Made by a program: the position numbers and the translations under genes. From NCBI RefSeq assembly GCF_003182135.1, contig NZ_QGTL01000008.1, positions 62,001-126,000 of the forward strand: a DNA stretch of 64,000 bases. The letters run 5' to 3'. Position 1 is the stretch's first letter, and each line of letters opens with the position of its first letter. Positions 42,246 to 48,672 of this stretch are shown one piece after another. This stretch comes from Nocardia neocaledoniensis. GTDB taxonomy: Bacteria; Actinomycetota; Actinomycetes; Mycobacteriales; Mycobacteriaceae. Below the pieces are notes generated by a model that saw only the letters and a list, made by a program, of their open reading frames with translations, was not told the DNA's origin and made no database searches.

Positions 42246-42271
42246 GGCCCCCAGCTGGCACGCTGAGGGCC
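42246..42271 (-). terminator. Intergenic hairpin, CTCAGC/GCTGGG family (copy 1)
   Basis: Minus-strand sense: GGCCCTCAGC-GTGCCA-GCTGGGGGCC then TTTCC. A 10-bp stem with one G-U pair. It follows the 42331-43092 gene and shares its stem plan with 43190-43213. Confidence 0.7.
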
Positions 42272-42330
42272 GTTCACAGTGTTTTGATGTAAGGGCCTGG
42301 GTTGGCGGCCCCAGGCGCTCACAAGCTCGA

Positions 42331-43092
42331 TTAGCCGCTAATCGGGGTCGCCTCGATATTCGCCCGCAGCGAAGCGGCCTCGGCCGGTGTATTGAGCTTC
42401 CATGCGATGCCCTCACGGACACCCGCCAGCAGAACCGGGCCAATCGCCTGTTCGGCGGGATCGGCGTTCTTCCCTTCCGCAGCGTCGAGCGCGGACAGTT
42501 CCGCACGTGTAACAGGGTTGAACACAGACAGAGCCGGGTCCATACGGGCAGCAGCGTGGCCCGGCAGGTTCTTGGTGGAGTTCAGCCACACCGTGGCGGC
42601 TTCGATACGGGCAGCGGCTTCGCGTGCCGTCTGGTAGGCGTCGACGACATCGCCACCGGCAGCGACCAGCATTTCAGAGGTCACGTTTTCGGGGAGCTTG
42701 GCGACCGCATCCGCGTAAGCCCCGGTGGCCTTCACGAACTCGGGTTCGAACTGGGCGCGGATCTCGTCTACAGCGTCCGAACCGGCGCGAATCACCGCAC
42801 GGGCGGCCTGGTCGACCGCTACAGCCTTGGCGTCGCTCATGGCTGACGAAGTAGCGCCGACACTGTTTGTGGTCGTACGTGTGAGGGCCAGCTCTGCGGC
42901 ATACGCCCTGACCATGTCCTCGGCGTTCTTGTCGGTGACCTTTGACAGGTCGAAAATCGGGTTGTGACCGGTTTCGATCCACTTGAGCGATTCGTAGGTG
43001 TTGATCGCCTTGGTGAGATCCTTCGGCAGCTCGACACCGAGCGAGGTCCAGCTAGCAACGGCGTCGGCAACGTCAACAGGACGGGTGTACAT
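42331..43092 (-). CDS. Element protein, 253 residues, helical
   Basis: An Ala-rich, almost wholly helical protein (YTRPVDVADAVASWTSLGVELPKDL.., RTTTNSVGATSSAMSDAKAVAVDQAARAVIRAGSDAVDEIRAQFEPEF..). The start has GAGAGGAA, the Shine-Dalgarno style repeated through this operon. It is the largest gene of the small-gene operon and is bracketed by two related hairpins. No similarity to scaffold, capsid or terminase that I can defend; coiled-coil/structural or assembly-interference roles are possible. Confidence 0.7.
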   Translation of the reverse strand: MYTRPVDVADAVASWTSLGVELPKDLTKAINTYESLKWIETGHNPIFDLSKVTDKNAEDMVRAYAAELALTRTTTNSVGATSSAMSDAKAVAVDQAARAVIRAGSDAVDEIRAQFEPEFVKATGAYADAVAKLPENVTSEMLVAAGGDVVDAYQTAREAAARIEAATVWLNSTKNLPGHAAARMDPALSVFNPVTRAELSALDAAEGKNADPAEQAIGPVLLAGVREGIAWKLNTPAEAASLRANIEATPISG

Positions 43093-43189
43093 GTGGTGTT
43101 TCCTCTCGGGCGAATCGCTCTAGGCGTTCGCCAGGTTTGCCGACTGTGTCGGCTCGGGTGGTGGGGCACCTTGCCCCGGACATGGGAAA

Positions 43190-43213
43190 GGCCCCAGCTT
43201 CAACGCTGAGGCC
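43190..43213 (-). terminator. Intergenic hairpin, CTCAGC/GCTGGG family (copy 2)
   Basis: Minus-strand sense: GGCCTCAGC-GTTGAA-GCTGGGGCC then TTTCCC. A 9-bp stem. It follows the 49-residue gene and has the same inner stem as copy 1. Confidence 0.7.
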
Positions 43214-43239
43214 CGAAAATAGGCTTTGGGTACTTGGGG

Positions 43240-43389
43240 CTAGGGGATGATTCCTGAGTCCCTGATTCGTCGTCGTGCATCCCGGCACGCGACACGGTAT
43301 CGGTGGCGCGCTTCGCGCTGGAATTGAATGCACCGACCGTTTGAGTCGGCGGTCCTCGGGGTATGGCGGGTGCATCGTGGTGTCGGCAT
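43240..43389 (-). CDS. 49-residue Arg-rich element protein
   Basis: An almost ideal Shine-Dalgarno (AAAGGAGGTGA) sits 3-4 nt before the ATG. The product is strongly basic (RFQREARHRYRVACRDARRRIRDSG-type tail, three Cys), so nucleic-acid binding is likely. It lies between two hairpins, making it a separately terminated unit. Family unknown. Confidence 0.65.
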   Translation of the reverse strand: MPTPRCTRHTPRTADSNGRCIQFQREARHRYRVACRDARRRIRDSGIIP

Positions 43390-43437
43390 GGTTCACCTCC
43401 TTTGATGGAATAGGTGTAGTCGATACAGGCAAAAGAG

Positions 43438-43464
43438 AAAGCCCCGGCTACGGACCGGAGCTTT
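43438..43464 (-). terminator. Terminator hairpin, UCCGUAG loop (copy 3)
   Basis: Minus-strand sense: AAAGCTCCGG-TCCGTAG-CCGGGGCTTT then CTCTTTT. Stem of 10 with one mismatch. Ends the 43498-43911 gene. Confidence 0.75.
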
Positions 43465-43497
43465 ACCCCCTCAATAGATATGTAAAAGACTGGAACA

Positions 43498-43911
43498 TCA
43501 CGCATGGTTAGGGCAGTATTTGTCGACCATGCATTCGGAGCATTTCCGCCGGGCTCTGAGTCGAGCCATACGGTAACGAGCTTGGTCGTTGTGTTTCTCC
43601 CATGCAGCCTCGGCGCACTCCGGGCACCGGGAGGGCCACCGGCCGATCTGGGTGATTGGCTTATGCCGGTACCGCCGGATGTTCCGGCGGGTCGTCACCA
43701 AGCCCGAGCAATCCTGACACCGGCCGTAGTAGACGCGGTGTCCCCAGAACTGGACAACGCACCCGTACCTGGTGGTCCACGTGTGGAACTCGTCGGGGTT
43801 CGCTTCTCGGTACACGTCGACCTTGTTTCGCACCATCCTGGATTCCTGGTGCGATAACGGAATGACCGCATTGGCGCGGTCCTCTGGTGAGATCAGTGGA
43901 AGATTGAACAT
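43498..43911 (-). CDS. Zinc-ribbon element protein (137 residues)
   Basis: The C-terminal half holds paired knuckles CQDC, CPEC and CSEC plus a final Cys before NHA, arranged as one or two zinc ribbons, with a basic helix between (NDQARYRMARLRARRK). The N-terminal half includes VDVYREANPDEFHTWTTRYGCVVQFWGHRVYYG. This looks like a phage-type nucleic-acid-binding protein. ATG 43911 follows AGAGAGG; its leader is the eleven-hairpin array. Function not assigned. Confidence 0.65.
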   Translation of the reverse strand: MFNLPLISPEDRANAVIPLSHQESRMVRNKVDVYREANPDEFHTWTTRYGCVVQFWGHRVYYGRCQDCSGLVTTRRNIRRYRHKPITQIGRWPSRCPECAEAAWEKHNDQARYRMARLRARRKCSECMVDKYCPNHA

Positions 43912-43929
43912 GCGCGTACGCGCCTCTCT

Positions 43930-44239
43930 GCGGCCACCGGGCCGCGATAGATGTAGTCCGGTCCGTTTAGGGACCGGGTGTGAACCGCTGTGATCAGCGG
44001 GAATGGTCATGCCGGCGAGGGCCGCGGGAAGGCCCTCGGTCCGGTTAGGGATCGGCTCCGATGGCCGATCCCGTAGCCGCTCCAGCGGCTCATGTGGAGG
44101 ACCGCCCGCAGCGGTCCATATCGAGTGAAGGGCGGCCACTCAGCCGCCCAGTCATGACACCGGCCACCGAGGCCGGTACAGGTACAGGGACCGCCGGGGA
44201 GCGGTCCAGATGATTCGCCCTCCCGGTGCAAGGGAGGGC
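43930..44239. repeat. Array of eleven consecutive hairpins
   Basis: Perfect stems of 6-9 bp in a row: 43930-43945 GCGGCC, 43958-43977 CCGGTCC, 43985-44000 CCGCTG, 44016-44038 CGAGGGCC, 44048-44072 GGGATCGGC, 44075-44090 AGCCGC, 44099-44117 GGACCGC, 44130-44149 GGGCGGC, 44159-44177 ACCGGCC, 44188-44207 GGACCGC, 44217-44239 GCCCTCCC. Loops are 4-7 nt and gaps 2-12 nt; only two stems share a sequence. It lies between the ATPase gene and the zinc-ribbon gene. Possible replication origin, structured leader RNA or packaging site. Confidence 0.85.
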
Positions 44240-44305
44240 TTCAAAGTGGGGGTGGTGGGTGGTGAGGAACGAACCACACATATAGGGGGACACCACCACC
44301 ACCAA

Positions 44306-45325
44306 CTACGCGACCAGCTCCCACACAGTCGCCTTGTCGTCGCCGGTGCGGGTGACCAGCTTGGACACTCCGCCCCGACTCAGCTGGTCTTTCCACGTTG
44401 CGCTAGACCGGTCCGGGAACTCTTCGGCGAGCCTGGTAGCCGCCTGGTTCATCCCGACGCCCTGGCAGTGCTCGACCACGTACGCCGCTGCCTTCGCGTT
44501 CAGATCCTGGGTGACGGCTGACCGCTTCGGCTTCGGCTCGGTGGACTCTGCCGCTTCGCTCTTGTCGACCCAGGGGCCACGTTGTAGAACCCGGTAGTCC
44601 GGGCCCTGCCGGGGTTCGGCCACAATCTGTTGCGGCTGGTCCAGCAAGTTCGATTGGACGATAAGTGCGGTGTTCCCGCCGCGTAGTCGTCGCTTGGCGG
44701 TCTGGCGTACCTGAATCCATACGCGGGATTTCTGGACCGATGTGGATGCACCCATTGGTGGCGCACCGTTCACCACAGCACCTTTCTCGGATTCGTGGTG
44801 CAGGACCACCACCGGGACACCGTGGTTCGTGAGGCGGGTGAATCCGTCGAACACGGTTGCCACCACAGCAGCATCGTTGGTATCTCCGGTGACACCCATA
44901 AGGTTGTCCACTACGACGAAATTGTGCCCCTCACTGAGAAGGTGATCCGCCAGGGCTTCCCATTCATCCGCGCGGGCGGTACGGCCGATATGGAACACCG
45001 GAACATCTACGTCCACACCTTCGGGTATCGCCTTGTGGATTCGTTCCCCGTACTCTTCGTCCGATCCGGGATCGGTCCAAAGAATCGCAGGCTTCCATAG
45101 CTTGGTTTTGTCGGTGGGTTGCATCCCGAGGAATTCTCGGTCGGCAACGAGCAGGGACAACAGGAGCGAGCTAACCAAGTAGGATTTCCCAACGTTGGAC
45201 CGGCCGTAAATCATCGTGACCGAAGAGCTGATAGTGTCGGGAAAAATCCATCGCTCATGTTGTTTGGATCGTTCGTACGCTTCGCGGGTTGTGGTTCGCG
45301 GGAACCTTTTGGCAATGTCAATCAT
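44306..45325 (-). CDS. RecA-fold replication ATPase (RepA/AAA_25-like)
   Basis: A 339-residue P-loop ATPase: Walker A YGRSNVGKSYL (40-50), acidic ILWTDPGSDEE, Walker B NFVVVDNLMG (near 134-143) and sensor VVVLHHESEKG, the order seen in hexameric RepA-type helicases and KaiC/DnaB-like phage proteins. The C-terminal 80 residues form a winged-helix-like domain (AAAYVVEHCQGVGMNQAATRLAEEF..SRGGVSKLV). It probably unwinds the element's origin. It is followed on the same strand by the hairpin array. Confidence 0.75.
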   Translation of the reverse strand: MIDIAKRFPRTTTREAYERSKQHERWIFPDTISSSVTMIYGRSNVGKSYLVSSLLLSLLVADREFLGMQPTDKTKLWKPAILWTDPGSDEEYGERIHKAIPEGVDVDVPVFHIGRTARADEWEALADHLLSEGHNFVVVDNLMGVTGDTNDAAVVATVFDGFTRLTNHGVPVVVLHHESEKGAVVNGAPPMGASTSVQKSRVWIQVRQTAKRRLRGGNTALIVQSNLLDQPQQIVAEPRQGPDYRVLQRGPWVDKSEAAESTEPKPKRSAVTQDLNAKAAAYVVEHCQGVGMNQAATRLAEEFPDRSSATWKDQLSRGGVSKLVTRTGDDKATVWELVA

Positions 45326-45355
45326 GCGGTTTCTCTCTTATGTACTGATCAGAAA

Positions 45356-45380
45356 ACCCCGGCGCTACGGACGCCGGGGG
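45356..45380 (-). terminator. Terminator hairpin, UCCGUAG loop (copy 4)
   Basis: Minus-strand sense: CCCCCGGCG-TCCGTAG-CGCCGGGG then TTTTCTG. Strong 9-bp stem and U tract between the 45395 gene and the ATPase gene. Confidence 0.8.
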
Positions 45381-45394
45381 ATCTGAGATGTTTG

Positions 45395-45694
45395 TCAATT
45401 TGGGTTGACCACGCTCTGACGTGGGATCGGTGTACGTCCCGGCTTTGGTACCCAGGTTGTAAGTGCCATGACCTCACCGGCCGATGACATGTACGAAGTG
45501 TCTAGAACCCGGTCGGCCGGAACTCCGAAGTACTCGCGGGCGATCCTTCGATGTGCAGATACCGAGCCGTTCGCCTGCCGGGTAGCGATGCTTAGACCGT
45601 CTTCGTCGTACTCGCACAGAGCTAGGAATCGGTCACCGGTGCGACCTACGGCGCTAGCCGCGAACACGGTCACCGGTTCAGCTACTACGGTCAC
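45395..45694 (-). CDS. Small element protein (99 residues)
   Basis: The GTG start overlaps the upstream stop by 4 nt (GTGA). The sequence TVVAEPVTVFAASAVGRTGDRFLALCEYDEDGLSIATRQANGSVSAHRRIAREYFGVPADRVLDTSY is beta-rich with a short helix. Co-translated with the 70-residue protein. No family recognised. Confidence 0.65.
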   Translation of the reverse strand: MTVVAEPVTVFAASAVGRTGDRFLALCEYDEDGLSIATRQANGSVSAHRRIAREYFGVPADRVLDTSYMSSAGEVMALTTWVPKPGRTPIPRQSVVNPN

Positions 45695-45903
45695 GCCGCC
45701 ACCTCGTAAATCAGCAGTTCCGCAGCGGCGTACATCATGTCTGGGTCTTCGACCTGGACCCGTACAACCGGCTCCGAGGTGCCGAACCGGTCCCAGATCG
45801 GCCGGTAAATGTCGTCGGTGTTCTGGACTACCGCCGACCGATACACGGTCACGTGTTCGTCGGCTTCAACGACGTACAGGAACCCTGGATGTTGGATGTT
45901 CAA
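45691..45903 (-). CDS. Small element protein (70 residues), first gene of the early operon
   Basis: A TTG start at 45903 with GAGAGGAA 6 nt upstream. Sequence NIQHPGFLYVVEADEHVTVYRSAVVQNTDDIYRPIWDRFGTSEPVVRVQVEDPDMMYAAAELLIYEVAA is acidic and compact. First gene of the minus-strand operon leading into the ATPase, divergent from the 46102 gene, so probably an early regulator or replication accessory. Confidence 0.6.
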   Translation of the reverse strand: MNIQHPGFLYVVEADEHVTVYRSAVVQNTDDIYRPIWDRFGTSEPVVRVQVEDPDMMYAAAELLIYEVAA

Positions 45904-46047
45904 TAGTCGTTCCTCTCTGTTGTCGTCGCTTTTCGTAGTCGCCCTGGCTGGGTCACTTCTGGCCGTAGCCGCGTGTCCGGGGGTTCCGTGGTGTTCGGTG
46001 CCGGATTCTCCGGCCCTACGCTGTTTGGTTGTGCCTCAATACTTGGT

Positions 46048-46076
46048 GTGACATACCTGGTACGTCAAGCCAGATT
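46048..46076 (+). promoter_or_regulatory. Promoter/operator of the winged-helix gene
   Basis: GTGACA (-35, 46048-46053), 17-bp spacer, CAGATT (-10, 46071-46076). A 19-bp palindrome TGACATACC-T-GGTACGTCA (46049-46067, one mismatch) covers the -35, and a half-site GCATACCTGG recurs near 46109-46118. Same layout as the promoter at 40300. Confidence 0.55.
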
Positions 46077-46101
46077 GGCGATTAGTGACACAGTTCACAC
46101 C

Positions 46102-46656
46102 ATGTTGGGCATACCTGGGATGGCGGAGTATGGTCGACGCATGGAAGAGGAGGCAGTCACCGAGCACATCGGTCCCTGGGATGTCCGGTTTACGTGGCCG
46201 AAGGGGGCTACTCAGGGCGGCCCGACACGGCTGGAGATAGTTCCGGGCGAGCGCGCTACAACACAGGATCTCGCCGGGGGGATCTCTCAGACCGTGCTAC
46301 GTCAGATCAACTTCCGACATGCGTTTATGGTGCTCCAGCTGGACATGTCAGACCTGCAACCAACGTCGTTGCAAGACGAACTCGATACACGGGCCAGGTC
46401 GCTGCGGCGGATGCTGGCCGATGGTGTGACGGATGTGTACCTGGCGACCCTGTCCGAGACGTACCTACTACTCATCCAGACCGGCGAAAAGAACGTCGCG
46501 GGCAAGCTCGCGGAAATGGTCGACCGAACTCCGTCGGGGGTTCTCCAGCAACTCAAGCGGGCACGCAAGGCGGAACTACTGACTTCGATACCCGGCCGCG
46601 CCGGGGGGCAGTTGACCCCGAAGGCGGAGGAGATCCTAACCAAGGATGGCGACTAG
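46102..46656 (+). CDS. Winged-helix-like element regulator
   Basis: About 184 residues from ATG 46102; ATG 46120 or 46141 are alternatives. The N-terminal part is mixed (GPWDVRFTWPKGATQGGPTRLEIVPGERATTQDLAGGISQTVLRQINFRHAF). The C-terminus reads VAGKLAEMVDRTPSGVLQQLKRARKAELLTSIPGRAGGQLTPKAEEIL, a convincing winged helix-turn-helix with wing. It sits behind a palindromic promoter at the central divergent control region, so it likely acts in the element's genetic switch. Confidence 0.65.
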   Translation: MLGIPGMAEYGRRMEEEAVTEHIGPWDVRFTWPKGATQGGPTRLEIVPGERATTQDLAGGISQTVLRQINFRHAFMVLQLDMSDLQPTSLQDELDTRARSLRRMLADGVTDVYLATLSETYLLLIQTGEKNVAGKLAEMVDRTPSGVLQQLKRARKAELLTSIPGRAGGQLTPKAEEILTKDGD

Positions 46657-46676
46657 TTGCGTCATGTGACGAAAAT

Positions 46677-46705
46677 GGGCCCCTGACCTCGTGAGTCGGG
46701 GGCCC
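46677..46705 (+). terminator. Terminator after the winged-helix gene
   Basis: GGGCCCCTGAC-N7-GTCGGGGGCCC then TTCGGGGT: an 11-bp stem with one G-U pair, 21 nt after the stop codon. Confidence 0.75.
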
Positions 46706-46775
46706 TTCGGGGTATTTCGGTCGGCAAGCCAGACTGTTTGCTCTGGTTGACTCTCGCAATCGTATTCGTGCCGGT

Positions 46776-46813
46776 CTAAGCGGACCGGGGGCCTGCCCGC
46801 GGAGCGGGCCGGC
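46776..46813. repeat. 38-bp inverted repeat, left copy
   Basis: Exactly the reverse complement of 48508-48545 (38 of 38). It begins CTAAGCGGACCGG and contains an internal GCCCGC-GGA-GCGGGC hairpin. With the right copy it brackets 1.7 kb holding the two small membrane/soluble genes and the XRE regulator. Confidence 0.85.
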
Positions 46814-46843
46814 GACCGGGTAACCCGAGGTCAAACAGATTTC

Positions 46844-46999
46844 TCACCGACCGCTAAACGGACCGGCATCCTCACGGTCGATTCTGTCGCGGATCGCATC
46901 CACGGTCCGATCCTGCGGAATCTGTTCCGGCCACAGGATCACGCCGACCACCACCGCCAGCGGCAGGCCGATTACCAGAGTCCACCCGAGGGCGATCAC
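46844..46999 (-). CDS. 51-residue single-helix membrane protein
   Basis: GTG start overlapping the upstream stop (GTGA). One transmembrane helix (VIALGWTLVIGLPLAVVVGVILW) and a charged tail (DAIRDRIDREDAGPFSGR). A copy of the CCGGTCCGTTTAG motif lies at its 3' end. Small inner-membrane proteins next to phage repressors may act in exclusion or abortive infection; that is inference. Confidence 0.6.
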   Translation of the reverse strand: MIALGWTLVIGLPLAVVVGVILWPEQIPQDRTVDAIRDRIDREDAGPFSGR

Positions 47000-47169
47000 C
47001 GGTACGACTCCGCAGCGGTGAGCCATGCGTCTATGTCGTCGAGGGTGCCGACGCACACCACGCGCCACGGGCTTGCCAGCTCGCACCCTTCGGGGCACGG
47101 CTTGATCGTGAGCGACCTCAACGCGGCGCGGTCGACCAACGGTTCTAGCTGCTGACGAATCGTGTTCAT
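46996..47169 (-). CDS. 57-residue element protein
   Basis: GAGGGGAA precedes the ATG. Sequence NTIRQQLEPLVDRAALRSLTIKPCPEGCELASPWRVVCVGTLDDIDAWLTAAESYR has three Cys and a beta-alpha layout. Divergent from the XRE regulator and coupled to the 51-residue membrane protein. No family recognised. Confidence 0.6.
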   Translation of the reverse strand: MNTIRQQLEPLVDRAALRSLTIKPCPEGCELASPWRVVCVGTLDDIDAWLTAAESYR

Positions 47170-47341
47170 CGGTTCCCCTCGGTTGGCGAGCCCCACCCGA
47201 CCGGCCGTAGTCGGCCGGGCGGCCCGTGCCGTCAATCCTTCGGATCACCGAGGTTCCTGGGCAGTGGCATCGGTAGTGCCACGGGGTGGCATTCGTAGTG
47301 GCACACAAGCGAACCGGTCCGTACCGGGGCATCATGAGTTC

Positions 47342-48490
47342 ATGCACACGGGCAAGCTCATCCGCGATCTGCGGCAGGCTCGCGGGTGGTCACAAGGTCG
47401 CCTTGCTCACGAACTCGAGAAGCACTCGGGGCAACCGATCACGCGCGAATACATCTCGCGCCGGTGGGAGTCGTGTAAGTCGGTGCCGTCGCCGTTCTGG
47501 CTCAGGCACCTAGCCGCCGTTCTGGATGTGCCCCTTGCTGTGATGGAGTCCGACACCGTGCAACGCCGACAGTTCCTATCCACGATGGCCGCTACCGTGG
47601 TGGCCCCTGTTGTGGCCTCTGATTTGCTCGCTGAGGGGTTCTCGGCGCGTCTGAGGGGTATGGGCCCCTCGGTCGATCAGTGGGCACACACGCTCACCGG
47701 GTACGGGGCCGATTACATGACCTCCGGGGCCGCTGAGATCCAACAGCGGCTAGCCGTGGATCTCGCTGTGATCCAACAACAATGCGACACACCGCAGATG
47801 TGGACGCACGCCGCGCGGCTCATGACGTTGTTCGCCAAGACGTTCCCCGGCTCGGACGGGTCGAAAGCTGTTACGTGGTACCGGATGGCGGCTGAATCCG
47901 CCGACCGATCCGGCGACGTTGACACTCGGGTATGGGTACGCGGACGGGCCGCTATCGCCCTCGGCTACGAGGGTGCCTCACTGCCGATTGCAACGATGTT
48001 CGCCGACCAGGCGCTAGCCATAGACGACCGGCCGTCGCTCGGTCGGTTGAATGCGTTGTACGGCAAGGCTCATGCCGCAGCGATCACCGGGGACCATGAC
48101 ACCGCGAGGGCCCTGGATTTAGAGGGCCGCCGCGTGTTCGATCTGGCAGGCTCGGAGGATTCCGAGGCCAGTGACTACGCCGTGCCGTATTGGCGGCTCG
48201 GTGTGTTCCGGTCCTTGCTCCGGGCCCGGCTCGGTGACGAATCCGAGGCAATCGAGGCCCAGGACGAAGCGCGCCGGTATCTGCCGCCGACGCTGCCCCG
48301 GTTCGCAACCCATCTGGAGATGCACCGAGGGCTAATGCTGGTCCGTGCCGGTGACCGCGAGGGCGGTAGGGCATACGCCAGGGCCGCACTTGACGCGCTG
48401 CCACCCGAGAAACACTCTCTGACACTGCGAATGCTCATGGATGAGATCTCACCCCCGGTCCGTTTAGGTGGTGGCTCCGAATCGTCGTGA
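47342..48490 (+). CDS. XRE-family regulator with TPR-like domain
   Basis: A 382-residue protein. N-terminal XRE helix-turn-helix (LIRDLRQARGWSQGRLAHELEKHSGQPITREYISRRWESCKSVPSPFWLRHLAAVLDV). A hydrophobic-RRQFL segment (VQRRQFLSTMAATVVAPVVA) resembles a twin-arginine-like motif common in this actinobacterial family. The C-terminal 250 residues are helical tetratricopeptide-type repeats. Likely the element's master repressor or a peptide-sensing regulator. It lies inside the 38-bp inverted repeats. No good Shine-Dalgarno; possibly leaderless. Confidence 0.8.
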   Translation: MHTGKLIRDLRQARGWSQGRLAHELEKHSGQPITREYISRRWESCKSVPSPFWLRHLAAVLDVPLAVMESDTVQRRQFLSTMAATVVAPVVASDLLAEGFSARLRGMGPSVDQWAHTLTGYGADYMTSGAAEIQQRLAVDLAVIQQQCDTPQMWTHAARLMTLFAKTFPGSDGSKAVTWYRMAAESADRSGDVDTRVWVRGRAAIALGYEGASLPIATMFADQALAIDDRPSLGRLNALYGKAHAAAITGDHDTARALDLEGRRVFDLAGSEDSEASDYAVPYWRLGVFRSLLRARLGDESEAIEAQDEARRYLPPTLPRFATHLEMHRGLMLVRAGDREGGRAYARAALDALPPEKHSLTLRMLMDEISPPVRLGGGSESS

Positions 48491-48507
48491 CCAGCTGAGA
48501 TCCGGCA

Positions 48508-48545
48508 GCCGGCCCGCTCCGCGGGCAGGCCCCCGGTCCGCTTAG
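48508..48545. repeat. 38-bp inverted repeat, right copy
   Basis: Reverse complement of 46776-46813 without mismatch. It lies 17 nt after the XRE regulator stop and ends with the CCGGTCCGCTTAG motif. A second motif copy (CCGGTCCGTTTAG, 48455-48467) overlaps the end of the regulator gene. Confidence 0.85.
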
Positions 48546-48586
48546 GTTCTCTCTCGGTCGGACTCCGGTAGTCTGGTCCGGCAGCA

Positions 48587-48609
48587 CCCCCCGGCTACGG
48601 ACCGGGGGG
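48587..48609 (-). terminator. Terminator hairpin, UCCGUAG loop (copy 5)
   Basis: Minus-strand sense: CCCCCCGG-TCCGTAG-CCGGGGGG. 8-bp perfect stem, 64 nt downstream of the integrase stop, oriented for the integrase transcript. Confidence 0.7.
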
Positions 48610-48672
48610 TTCTGTCTATCTGGTGGACTTCAAAACATGTACCGGATATTTCAGCCGAGTACGGAGAACCGA

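Noticed and set aside
42331..43092. Phage scaffold or capsid protein
   Set aside because: Helical and Ala-rich, but no motif supports it; calling it structural would undo the satellite argument without evidence.
43930..44239. CRISPR array or rho-independent terminator cluster
   Set aside because: Stems differ in sequence, there are no direct repeats with uniform spacers, and no U tracts follow the hairpins.
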